From: an uncultured Lachnospiraceae bacterium
Lineage (GTDB): Bacteria; Bacillota; Clostridia; Lachnospirales; Lachnospiraceae
Length of the DNA stretch: 50,886 bases
Direction of reading: 5' to 3'
Assembly: GCA_902780385.1 (NCBI GenBank)
Contig: CACZFF010000013.1
Location: 1 to 50,886 of the forward strand
In this document: in pieces, positions 15,199 through 22,977 of the stretch
How the letters are laid out: the number at the start of each line of letters is the position of its first letter
Position numbering within the stretch: position 1 is the first letter of the stretch
Position numbers and translations under genes: made by a program
The notes under the pieces: generated by a model
What the model was told of the DNA's origin: nothing
The model's input: only the letters and a program-made list of their open reading frames with translations
The model's database searches: none

Positions 15199-15675
15199 AT
15201 GGGTGTAAAAACCTTTAAATGCGGCGACATCATTTTCCGACAAGGCGATCCCGGCGACTGCATGTATGATATCCAGTCCGGGCAGGTGGATATCTATGTG
15301 GATTTTGGCGGATAAAATGAAAAAAAGATCGCACAGTTATTTAAGGGTGAGATTTTCGGCGAAATGGGTATTCTGGACGATTCTCCCCGCTCAGCCACAG
15401 CAGTGGCAGGTTCAGACAACACAGAAGTGGTGTCTATAACAAAAAAAGAATTCGGCATGTACTTCACAAAGGAGCCGGTCAAAATCCTTTATCTGATGCA
15501 GCAGATGAGTGACCGCCTGAGGGACACAACGAAGGATTACCTCGAGGCTTGTCAGACTCTGTACGAAAGCGAAGAAGCGAATAAGGCCAATTCGGAAATG
15601 AGTGATGATCTGAAGCAGCGAATCAGGAAGTTTTCTGATCTGCATAAGGATTTCGGCACTAACGCGAACTCTTAA
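15199..15675 (+). pseudogene. Cyclic-nucleotide-binding-domain protein with in-frame TAA
   Basis: ATG 15199 (after ACAGGAGGT) opens a 158-codon frame that reads as a complete single cNMP-binding domain, except for a TAA at 15313-15315. Before the stop: 'FKCGDIIFRQGDPGDCMYDI' and 'VDIYVDFGG'. After it, in the same frame: NEKKIAQLFKGEIFGEMGIL, then 'RSATAVAG', a C-terminal helix and a short coil. The downstream paralog has residues YGTPEEK at the site of the stop. There is no DNA-binding domain. It is either a recent nonsense mutation, a read error, or less likely readthrough. Confidence 0.8.
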
Positions 15676-15689
15676 AGGGAGGACTTGCC

Positions 15690-16073
15690 ATGACTAACAA
15701 AGAATTTGGACGTAGTCAGATCATCTTCAAACAGGGTGACCTTGACATTTGTATGTACGATATTCAAAGGGGCAAAGTCGGTGTTTACAGCGCTTACGGG
15801 ACACCGGAAGAAAAGCTGATCGCAGAGCTTACCGAAGGTCAGACTGTCGGTGAGATGGGAATGATCGAACGTGTTCCCCGCTCTGCTACTGCTGTTGCTC
15901 TTGATGACACCACCATTCTCGGGGAGATCCGGGAGGATGATCTGAAGGATTATTTCCTGAAGCAGCCTGAGAAGCTTCTCCTGATCATGAGAGATCTCAG
16001 TTCACATCTGCGTGAGACGAATGATAAACTGGCAGGCGTCTGCAAGAGAATCTACGAGAGCAGTAACGCCTGA
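15690..16073 (+). CDS. Stand-alone cyclic-nucleotide-binding-domain protein
   Basis: A 127-residue protein that is a single CRP-like cNMP-binding domain: beta-roll segments 'SQIIFKQGDLDICMYDIQRG', 'ELTEGQTVGEMGMIERV' and 'RSATAVALDDTTI' (the phosphate-binding cassette, GEM...RSATA), then helices 'LKQPEKLLLIMRDLSSHLRETN'. It has no helix-turn-helix, so it is probably a sensor or adaptor, not a CRP regulator. The ligand (cAMP, cGMP or none) is unknown. It starts 14 bases after its tandem paralog, with AAAGGGAGGA upstream, so the two form an operon. Confidence 0.85.
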   Translation: MTNKEFGRSQIIFKQGDLDICMYDIQRGKVGVYSAYGTPEEKLIAELTEGQTVGEMGMIERVPRSATAVALDDTTILGEIREDDLKDYFLKQPEKLLLIMRDLSSHLRETNDKLAGVCKRIYESSNA

Positions 16074-16224
16074 ATGTCTGATGCTATTTGATAGAGCAGG
16101 ATGTACAGCGCCGATTTGATCAAAAGGACATACCTGTCCGCCGGATCGCATGTCTTTGGTATCTGACAACTGAAGACACGATTCGCCTTTCATCAAATAG
16201 CACAACACCATTACAGTATTAAAT

Positions 16225-16264
16225 AAACTCCCGCGCTGTGTCACATGCAAGCGCGGGAGTTTTA
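16225..16264 (+). terminator. Intrinsic terminator after the cNMP-binding genes
   Basis: AAACTCCCGCGCT pairs perfectly with AGCGCGGGAGTTT around a 12-base loop, ending in TTTT. It closes the cNMP-binding operon; the next gene starts 55 bases later. Confidence 0.85.
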
Positions 16265-16318
16265 TACTTATCCGGATTCGGCAGCATAGCTGCCGTCATC
16301 AGAGGAGAAAAGACACAA

Positions 16319-17122
16319 ATGAGCACTCGAAACACCGGACTGCGTCTCAAAGTGCTGGGGACGAGAGGATCCATGGCGACAAACAGGGAGGACCAGGCAA
16401 TCTTCGGTACAGCCACCTCCTGCTATATGGTCAGGGCGGGGGAAGAGACTGTGTTCCTCGATGCCGGAAACGGCCTTCTGACTGCGCCTGTAGATTTTCC
16501 CCGTCCGCCTCATATTCTGCTGAGCCACCTGCATCTCGATCATTTGCTCGGACTCGGTATGTATCCGCGTCTGGCAAAGAAAGGCCTGGAAACCACGATC
16601 CATGTACCTGTTCCCCGGGGTAAGGATCCGGCAAAGCTTCTGGAAAGAGTGTATTCTCCTCCCTTCTGGCCGGTATCCCTGGCCTCATATGCCGGTGACG
16701 TCCGGATCCTGCCTCTCTCATTCCCCTTTCAAATCGGAGAAGTGACAGTGGAGGGAATACCGGGCAACCATCCGGGAAACAGCTTCATAATCAAACTCAG
16801 CTGGCGGGGTAAAAGCATTGTATACGCCAGCGACTATGAGTATGAAGAGACGTCCTTCCTCCGTCTCATCAAATTTGCAGAGGATGCCGATCTGGTTCTG
16901 TACGACGGACAATATACTTCAGACGAGTTGGATGATCACAGAGGATTCGGTCATTCCACTGCGGAGCATGCGCTGGAACTGCTTGACCGCTGCAGAGCCC
17001 GCTTTATGTGGCTCATACACCACGACCCTCAGAGGTCTGATGAGGAGCTTCAGGCGATGGCTGCACGGTTAAACAGGAAAGATGTATACTTTACACGCGA
17101 AGGAGATGAAATCGTATTATGA
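16319..17122 (+). CDS. Metallo-beta-lactamase-fold hydrolase (phosphodiesterase-like)
   Basis: A 267-residue MBL-fold enzyme. Strand 'LRLKVLGTRGSMATN' is typical of the RNase Z/cAMP-phosphodiesterase-like branch. Metal ligands: HLHLDH near residue 88, His in 'GIPGNHPGNSF', Asp in 'VYASDYEYEE', and His residues in 'GFGHSTAEHA' and 'LIHHDP'. Both metal sites look intact. Start ATG 16319 follows AGAGGAGAA; the longer frame to 16238 reads through the terminator. Next to two cNMP-binding-domain genes, a cyclic-nucleotide or related phosphodiester substrate is attractive but unproven. It overlaps the next gene by ATGA. Confidence 0.85.
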   Translation: MSTRNTGLRLKVLGTRGSMATNREDQAIFGTATSCYMVRAGEETVFLDAGNGLLTAPVDFPRPPHILLSHLHLDHLLGLGMYPRLAKKGLETTIHVPVPRGKDPAKLLERVYSPPFWPVSLASYAGDVRILPLSFPFQIGEVTVEGIPGNHPGNSFIIKLSWRGKSIVYASDYEYEETSFLRLIKFAEDADLVLYDGQYTSDELDDHRGFGHSTAEHALELLDRCRARFMWLIHHDPQRSDEELQAMAARLNRKDVYFTREGDEIVL

Positions 17123-17373
17123 CTGATCAGGGATTTGACAGACTGCAGGAGCTTGAAACAGAGAACCAGTGTCTGCTGCGGGAGCTTGAAGAAAAGAACC
17201 AACGGCTGCGGGAGCTTGACCTTGTTACAACCGAGACACTGTCTGAAGCAGGTGAACAGGTACTTGAAAACAAGGCAGGCACTTTCCTTGTCAATCCGAA
17301 AGGAATTCAGGATGATATCCTGCTCCATGACATCATCGGCTTCGGGGAAAAGTACCTGCCGGGTTACCATTGA
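17119..17373 (+). CDS. Small coiled-coil protein
   Basis: An 84-residue protein translationally coupled (ATGA overlap) to the MBL hydrolase. Residues 7-50 form a strong heptad coiled coil (LQELETENQCLLRELEEKNQ and on). The C-terminal half ('FLVNPKGIQDDILLHDIIGF') looks like a short amphipathic segment. No signal peptide or enzyme motif. Coupling suggests it binds or targets the MBL enzyme. It ends 12 bases before hairpin copy 4. Confidence 0.7.
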   Translation: MTDQGFDRLQELETENQCLLRELEEKNQRLRELDLVTTETLSEAGEQVLENKAGTFLVNPKGIQDDILLHDIIGFGEKYLPGYH

Positions 17374-17384
17374 AAATTTGAACT

Positions 17385-17457
17385 TGGGGACGGTCCTTTT
17401 GTTTCTGTCCCCTTGTCCTGATTGGACAAGGGGACAGAAACAAAAGGACCGTCCCCA
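17385..17457. repeat. Long hairpin repeat, copy 4
   Basis: A perfect 34-base stem (17385-17418 with 17424-17457) with the TGATT loop of copy 1 but the GTTTCTG/CAGAAAC core of copy 2, followed by ATTTTTT. It lies between the convergent coiled-coil gene (ends 17373) and AMP-ligase gene (ends 17462). Confidence 0.92.
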
Positions 17458-17461
17458 TTTT

Positions 17462-19024
17462 TTACTCTTCGGGAGCCTCGTCCACATCCATCTTGGCGCG
17501 GACGATCTTTTTCGTGGCGTTCTTGACAAAGGGGTACTTGCGCACTTTCAGGGTGGTGATGGCACGGTAGAGGGGCTGGGTCTTGTTGTAGTCATCCAGG
17601 ATCCCCTGCAGCTGTGCCGCAACGTCCTCGGGAGAGAGTCCCTTGGCTTCCACGACGTCGGGATCCGGGTAGATCCGTGCCGCAAGCCCGTTTTCCTCGC
17701 CGCTGATGACGACCTCTCCGACCAGGTCATGGGTCAGCATAACGTTCTCGATCTCCTCGGGGGAAACATTCTCGCCGTTGCTGAGGATGATGAGGTTCTT
17801 CAGACGGCCTGTGATGTAAAGGTAGCCGTCTTCATCCATGCGTCCCAGGTCACCGGTGCGGAGCCAGCCATCGGAGAAGGCTTCTTCAGTCTCTTTGGGC
17901 ATTTTGTAATAGCCCTTCATGACATTGGAACCCTTGACCTGAATCTCGCCGTCCACAAAGCGGACCTGCATATTGGCGAGGACTTTTCCGACGGAGCCCG
18001 GTCTGTTGCCGGTCTGGCCGTTGGAGCTGATGGTAGGGGAGCATTCGCTCATTCCGTATCCTTCGCAGACCTTGATCCCGTACTCCTCAAACAGGCTGAT
18101 ATAAGCGGGATCCAGATGTGCGCCGCCGGAGAAAATGTACTGCAGATTTTCTCCCATCAGCTGCTTTCCGATCTCGGGTTTGGGCAGATCGGATTCAATA
18201 GCAGCCAGCCTCTTGCCGATGGTCTCGATCATGAGAGGCACCATCAGAAGAACCTGCGGTTTCACCTTGCCGATGTTTCTGACCATGTGGAGCAGAGAGT
18301 CATTGATATAAAGAGTTGCTCCGAGGGAGAAGCCCTTGAGCCAGTCCATGACCAGACAGTAGGCGTGGTGGACAGGAAGCACAGAGAGCATGGTCGTCCC
18401 CGGGTCAAAAGTGACGACAACGTTTGTCACGTCGTCATAGAGGTTTCGCTGGGTCAGCATGACGCCCTTGCTCTTTCCGGTCGTACCTGAGGTAAAGATG
18501 ATGGTGCAGACATCATCGGACAGAGGGCGTTTATCCTCAGCAACCGCTGCCCCGTCTTCTCCGGAAATGAATTCCGCAAAGGAGACGATAGAGGGGTCCT
18601 CCGGCGAAGGATTCCCGTCAAGAACCACATAGAGCCGCACGGCAGGGCAGTTTTCCTTTACAGTGTCGATCAGGGATGCCAGCCTTGGGGCAATGAAGAG
18701 AGCCTCAGAATCCGATCGGTTGATCAGATCACAGAGTTCCAGCGGCGGCAGCATCGGATCGAGCGGGACAGCCGTAATCTTCGTGCTGACGATTCCCAGA
18801 TAGGAAGCGATCCACTCATAAGAGCTTGTGCCGATCATAGCCACCTGTTTACCTTCAAAACCTTTTTTCAGAAGGGCTCCGGCAACCTTGTTCCTGTCTT
18901 CGTTGAGTTCCCGATACAGCTTCTCAGGAATCTGTTTTTTTACGATCCAGCGCACTGCCGGATAATCGGGATATTTTGCGACAGTATCTTCCAGCAGCCT
19001 GGCAATGATGTGTCCATCGTCCAT
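17462..19024 (-). CDS. AMP-forming acyl/aminoacyl ligase (ANL superfamily)
   Basis: A 520-residue adenylate-forming enzyme with all core motifs in order: 'TIIFTSGTTGKSKGVML' (P-loop, about 178-194), 'VCEGYGMSECSP', 'WLRTGDLGRMDEDGYLYITGRLKNLI' and a C-terminal domain ending 'PFVKNATKKIVRAKM', which holds the catalytic lysine region. It would adenylate a carboxylic acid and pass it to CoA or to the carrier protein encoded just upstream. Stand-alone ligase plus free carrier suggests the second. GGAGAATCAAGT precedes ATG. It is the last gene of a four-gene reverse-strand cluster and ends at hairpin copy 4. Confidence 0.88.
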   Translation of the reverse strand: MDDGHIIARLLEDTVAKYPDYPAVRWIVKKQIPEKLYRELNEDRNKVAGALLKKGFEGKQVAMIGTSSYEWIASYLGIVSTKITAVPLDPMLPPLELCDLINRSDSEALFIAPRLASLIDTVKENCPAVRLYVVLDGNPSPEDPSIVSFAEFISGEDGAAVAEDKRPLSDDVCTIIFTSGTTGKSKGVMLTQRNLYDDVTNVVVTFDPGTTMLSVLPVHHAYCLVMDWLKGFSLGATLYINDSLLHMVRNIGKVKPQVLLMVPLMIETIGKRLAAIESDLPKPEIGKQLMGENLQYIFSGGAHLDPAYISLFEEYGIKVCEGYGMSECSPTISSNGQTGNRPGSVGKVLANMQVRFVDGEIQVKGSNVMKGYYKMPKETEEAFSDGWLRTGDLGRMDEDGYLYITGRLKNLIILSNGENVSPEEIENVMLTHDLVGEVVISGEENGLAARIYPDPDVVEAKGLSPEDVAAQLQGILDDYNKTQPLYRAITTLKVRKYPFVKNATKKIVRAKMDVDEAPEE

Positions 19025-19108
19025 ACTTGATTCTCCTATGAAAAGTATACAGTCTGTGAGTTGTATACAGTCTGTGAGTTAATATACGTCCTCTTCTCCT
19101 GATCTGCT

Positions 19109-19345
19109 TTATTCATCAAAAAGCGTGTTCATGTACTCCAGGGCCTCACCGATCGTCGTGATACGGATGGCTTCCTCCTCTTCCAGCTCCACGTCAAAGG
19201 TATCTTCCAGATCGCCCAGGTAGGTCATGAAGCTCAGGGAATTAAAGCCGAGGTCCTCGCGGAAACGCATATCTTCTGTAATCTCCGATGCATCCTTGTC
19301 ACAGTACTTTGCCACAATTTCCAGAAATTCTTGCTTCTTATCCAT
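19109..19345 (-). CDS. Acyl/peptidyl carrier protein
   Basis: A 78-residue acidic carrier protein. 'FREDLGFNSLSFMTYLGDLEDTFDVELEEEEAIRITTIGEA' carries the phosphopantetheine site Ser in the DLGFNSL motif near residue 36. The usual four-helix layout and length fit ACP/PCP. GGAGG is well placed before ATG. It lies between the condensation-like gene and the ligase, so it likely carries the acyl or aminoacyl group from one to the other. A phosphopantetheinyl transferase is not in this window. Confidence 0.92.
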   Translation of the reverse strand: MDKKQEFLEIVAKYCDKDASEITEDMRFREDLGFNSLSFMTYLGDLEDTFDVELEEEEAIRITTIGEALEYMNTLFDE

Positions 19346-19456
19346 GCTGAAACCTCCATTTTTTATTGAGTGTTTTTTGACGCTCTGCGATTACAGGGCG
19401 CAGTGTCTCACATTTATCTTCTTTCCCCGCGCGCTTCACTGCGCGGCCGGAATCTT

Positions 19457-20848
19457 TTACACAGTGCTGATCAGTTCTCCGATCGTGACATCCGGTTCAT
19501 CCACGCCGCGAAACATCATCTTCATCATGTAATAATACAGTCTCTGAATGTCATCATAGGACAGGACGGCACTCTGATAATGATAATCAAAGATGAGGCC
19601 GCCGTCATTGGAGCTGTGAGTGACGGTCAGGTAGATCCTCTTGGTAGCGGCGCCGTTTGGATACCAGACTGAACGGGTCTTGATCCCCGCCAGATGCTCA
19701 TTCTGCATACGGACAGGCATGGGCTGGTAGGTCAGGGACATGGAGATATACTCCGTGTTATCCGGCGCACCGTACAGCTCCTTCAGCATTTTGTCCACCG
19801 CCACAGGATCGTAGTTGCAGTGGAGATAAATCTTGTTCTGGACGTTCTGGAGCTCATACAGGGCATCCAGGAATTCTGTATCCGGGCTGATGATGGTGCG
19901 AAGCGGGAAGGACAGCACACGGCTTCCTCCGCAGGTCCACTCAGCCTGGGTGGAGCGGCGGGATACGAAATTCCTCAGCGTGATGTCATCCTGACCGCCC
20001 ATGGCCTTGGAAAGATAGGTCCGCATGGTGAGGAGGATCAGGTTGGTCATGGAAACGCCGTGCATCATGCAGAAATCCATCAGCTTCTGGGTAGCTTCGG
20101 GCTCCAGATGGAAGTCCGCAACACCAACAGAGCGGTCTTTTGTCTCTACATCCGCTGCGCGGAGGGACTTGTCCCCGTGCGCTCTCCGGCTGTCCTGCAG
20201 AATGCGGGAACCCTTGATGTCGGAATAGATCGGTTCGCCGTTTTCCGTCAGATAATCGTGCCAGAATTTCTCGTCCTTGGCCCGGCGCTTTTCGTTTTTC
20301 ATCTTTTTCAGATCGCCGATCAGGACTTCTTCGAAGGAAGCGAGGGGCTTGGGATATTCAGAGCCGAAACGATAATGGCAGTAAAGCTCCATAATGTCGT
20401 TGACCATCACGATGAGGCCGGAGGAATCAACGAGGCGGTGGTCAATATGGATGTACATTCCGTTGTAGCCTTCCGGCATCTTCACCATGGTGATCTCCAC
20501 CATGGGAATCTCCGGCTCATTGAACTCCTCATAGGTCTTTTCCTGCAGAAAAGCGTCGGCTTCCTTCATGGTGAGATCGGAGAGATCCAGGAAGGGAACA
20601 TCCCGGTCATCTCTTTCCGCAATGTACTGCTTTACATTCCCGTCTTCATCCGGGGCCGTAAACCGGAGACGAAGGCACTCGTAACGCCTGAACTCGTCCT
20701 GAATGCATCTCTTCAGCAGGTTAAAATCAATCTCTGTCTGCAGACCGGAAAAAACACTGATATTGCAGCAGCGCTGAGTGCCGGTTTCCCGGATGGGCAG
20801 GTACTGCAGCATCTGACCTACATCCAGGGGATAAAGTTTTCTCTCCAT
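19457..20848 (-). CDS. Stand-alone condensation-domain-like acyltransferase
   Basis: A 463-residue protein of the condensation/BAHD/WES-type fold. It begins 'MERKLYPLDVGQMLQYLPI' as such domains do. The active-site segment reads 'YIHIDHRLVDSSGLIVMVNDI': the canonical HHxxxDG is altered to DHxxxDS, but the second His and the Asp of HxxxD are kept, so catalysis remains plausible. A second-half segment 'ISMSLTYQPMPVRM' and 'LTVTHSSNDGGLIFDYHY' correspond to the latch/solvent-channel region. It would join the carrier-bound acyl group to an amine or alcohol. GGGAGG precedes ATG. Confidence 0.8.
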   Translation of the reverse strand: MERKLYPLDVGQMLQYLPIRETGTQRCCNISVFSGLQTEIDFNLLKRCIQDEFRRYECLRLRFTAPDEDGNVKQYIAERDDRDVPFLDLSDLTMKEADAFLQEKTYEEFNEPEIPMVEITMVKMPEGYNGMYIHIDHRLVDSSGLIVMVNDIMELYCHYRFGSEYPKPLASFEEVLIGDLKKMKNEKRRAKDEKFWHDYLTENGEPIYSDIKGSRILQDSRRAHGDKSLRAADVETKDRSVGVADFHLEPEATQKLMDFCMMHGVSMTNLILLTMRTYLSKAMGGQDDITLRNFVSRRSTQAEWTCGGSRVLSFPLRTIISPDTEFLDALYELQNVQNKIYLHCNYDPVAVDKMLKELYGAPDNTEYISMSLTYQPMPVRMQNEHLAGIKTRSVWYPNGAATKRIYLTVTHSSNDGGLIFDYHYQSAVLSYDDIQRLYYYMMKMMFRGVDEPDVTIGELISTV

Positions 20849-20989
20849 CGTTTTCCTCCCTTGTTGGTTTATTTTGCCGGATTTCCAGACCGACGGTTAC
20901 TTCCTTTCCTTACATTCCTTATATCAATCGTCCCGGAAGGGACAGCAAACATAGAAGGCCGGCTTTCATGCAGAGAATTTCAGAGGGCA

Positions 20990-22264
20990 TCAGAGGGCGT
21001 CTATTTCAGCGGCATCGATTGCCCGCGCGGCAATATCGCGCACATCTTCGTTAATGGCATGCCCTTTTTTCTTATCTCCTGCAGGTATTCCTATTTTTTT
21101 CTTTACCTGTTTTATCCCGCCGATCCGCTGTGAAAACAGCCAGTCCCGCATCTCCTCTTCTTTATATACCTTCTCCCAGCAGAAGTGGGCGGACTGCCAG
21201 AAAATCTGCTTCTCGGGATAACGGGTCACCCGATAGCTGATGCCGGCTCCATCCAGCGCGGCCAGGGTGGGATCCAGTGTGTATGAAGGGACGATGACCG
21301 GATCGTCCGCTGAGTGGAAGATCCACATAGGTGTGTGTTTCAATGCCCCGATCCTCGCGGGGTTGGCTGCTCCCGCGACAGGGACCATGGCTGCGAAAGC
21401 GTCCGGATGCTCCATTGCGAGCACATAGGCGCCGAAGGCACCGGATGAAATACCAGTGAGATAAAGCCGTCTGTCATCGATCTTGTAATCTTTTTTGAGT
21501 TTCTCGATCAGTCTCCAGGCCACCGTCAGGTGGGGCATCGGCCAGAAAGGAGAATCCGTTCTCTGGCGGACGAACTGGTTCAGGGTCGTCCAGTTGTCAT
21601 CCTCGTCATAGCGGACATTGCACTTGGGAACCAGGACAAGGCACTCGTTGCGGCCGGCTTCCGAATCCTCTGCAAAGACTGTCGCCATCTGTGTTTTCAT
21701 GAGCACCGCGTCAATCGGCTCCTGAACTTCACCGGTTCCGTGGAGGCATATGACAAGCGGATACTTCTTTCTGCGGTCATACTTTCCGGGAACATAGAGT
21801 TTATAGGGCATTGTGATCTGGAACTCCTCATCGTAGAAGGATTCCTCCCTGAAGAGGTCCCGGAGTTTTTTGCCTGAATCTCTGTGGATATGGATCTCAT
21901 AGCGGTCCGTCCCGTGCTCCGTACTGCCCGCGTCAATAGTGACAGCCGCATCGAGGTCATTTGCAAAGCAGGACTCCCGCTTGTCAAGGCGGATGATGTA
22001 GCCGCCGTAATAGTCATAATAGGGGATCTCCGTTCCGGCTATATAGTCGCCCATTTCCGGCTCAAGAGTTTCAAATCCAAAACGGCCGGCATCACGGTCG
22101 GAACGGATACTGATGTAAAATTCCGGCGCGAACTGCAGCTTCAGAAGTGCTCCGAAGCAGTCCGTGGGGACGGTCACATGGTATGTTTTGACAGCAGGAT
22201 CAAACTTGATCAGGCTGTCTTCGGAAGCGTTAATTAGAAATTGTAGATCTGTGATAGGTACCAA
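20990..22264 (-). CDS. Esterase/PHB-depolymerase-like alpha/beta hydrolase with N-terminal beta domain
   Basis: A 424-residue protein. Residues about 1-150 are beta-rich and unassigned. The alpha/beta-hydrolase domain has 'YPLVICLHGTGE' (oxyanion), 'RLYLTGISSGAFGAYVLAMEHPDAFAAMVPVAGA' with nucleophile Ser in GISSG, acid in 'WIFHSADDPVI' and His in 'WQSAHFCWEK'. This matches predicted peptidases/feruloyl-esterase-like enzymes. No signal peptide. No ATG suits; TTG 22264 lies 10 bases after AAAGGAG, while the frame stays open to a TTG at 22309. As the first gene of the ligase/carrier/condensation cluster it may release or trim the product. Confidence 0.75.
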   Translation of the reverse strand: MVPITDLQFLINASEDSLIKFDPAVKTYHVTVPTDCFGALLKLQFAPEFYISIRSDRDAGRFGFETLEPEMGDYIAGTEIPYYDYYGGYIIRLDKRESCFANDLDAAVTIDAGSTEHGTDRYEIHIHRDSGKKLRDLFREESFYDEEFQITMPYKLYVPGKYDRRKKYPLVICLHGTGEVQEPIDAVLMKTQMATVFAEDSEAGRNECLVLVPKCNVRYDEDDNWTTLNQFVRQRTDSPFWPMPHLTVAWRLIEKLKKDYKIDDRRLYLTGISSGAFGAYVLAMEHPDAFAAMVPVAGAANPARIGALKHTPMWIFHSADDPVIVPSYTLDPTLAALDGAGISYRVTRYPEKQIFWQSAHFCWEKVYKEEEMRDWLFSQRIGGIKQVKKKIGIPAGDKKKGHAINEDVRDIAARAIDAAEIDAL

Positions 22265-22565
22265 AATGAAATAACTCCTTTGATTGTCTGCCGCAGGCAG
22301 GTAGGGCAAATGAACAGTACATTTCCATCCGCCTGTGAAAAAATAATATTACTGTTTTCTGCAAGGGGCCGGACACGACGGTGCGCTGTCAGGGCCGGGC
22401 AGGAACACACTGCTTGTGCGATTCCCGAAAGCCTCAAATAATGCAGGGCCTTTGGGCCCTGCCCGGGGCCTGCTGAAGCAGATCTTCTACGCTTTATTCT
22501 ATCATAGAAGCAGAATGTAAACCATATTTAATCGCTTAATCGATGTCTGTCTGAACATGCTTTGT
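22265..22565. other. Intergenic stretch with one GC-rich hairpin
   Basis: No gene seen. GCAGGGCC at 22443-22450 pairs with GGCCCTGC at 22455-22462 across TTTG; no T-run follows on either strand, so terminator function is weak. The segment should hold the promoter of the esterase/condensation cluster, but no good -35/-10 pair was found. Confidence 0.5.
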
Positions 22566-22974
22566 CTATCTGCGCAGGAAGACCAGGATACCGATCCCTG
22601 CAGCCGCGGCAGCTGCAATGGCCGCCCACATGGCCACGGGAGCCGTGTCACCGGTCATGGGGCCTTTCTTGCCGCCGGAACCCGAACTTCCGGAAGAGGA
22701 TCTGGTCCCGGAACTGCTGCCGGAAGATCTTTTCTTGGTCAAAGATGATGAGCCGGAGGTTTTCTTTACAATGGTGAATCCGGCATCCGCCCTGCCGTCA
22801 TCGAAAACAGCAGTAATGGTATGTTCCCCGACGGAGAGGGTCTCCAATGTCCCTCTGAAAACATGTGATTTCTCCCTGCCGACTATGCCGCTCGCCAGAG
22901 CTGCACCCTGAAGCGTTTTCGCATAGGCGAAAACGGTGAAGAGTAAAAAATATCGTATCGATGATCTTTTTCAC
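22566..22974 (-). pseudogene. Remnant of a sortase-anchored surface protein, frameshifted
   Basis: The C-terminal part reads 'TLETLSVGEHTITAVFDDGRADAGFTIVKK', the beta-strand ending common to clostridial surface proteins. Then come a Ser/Gly/Lys-rich wall-spanning stretch, the sorting-type motif PMTGDTAPVAMW, a hydrophobic helix and LRR tail. Its frame lacks an ATG. A GTG at 22974 opens a signal-peptide-like sequence (VKKIIDTIFF) in another frame; removing one T from the T6 run at 22945-22950 joins them. So this is a much shortened gene with a one-base shift in a homopolymer, or a read error. Confidence 0.55.
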
Positions 22975-22977
22975 TTT

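Noticed and set aside
17135-18490. 451-codon forward frame through hairpin copy 4 and the AMP ligase
   Set aside because: It is antisense to a clear ligase gene and reads across the coiled-coil gene and hairpin in the wrong frame.
22265-22309. Start of the esterase at TTG 22309
   Set aside because: No ribosome site precedes it and the extra 15 codons cover the AAAGGAG that serves the TTG at 22264.
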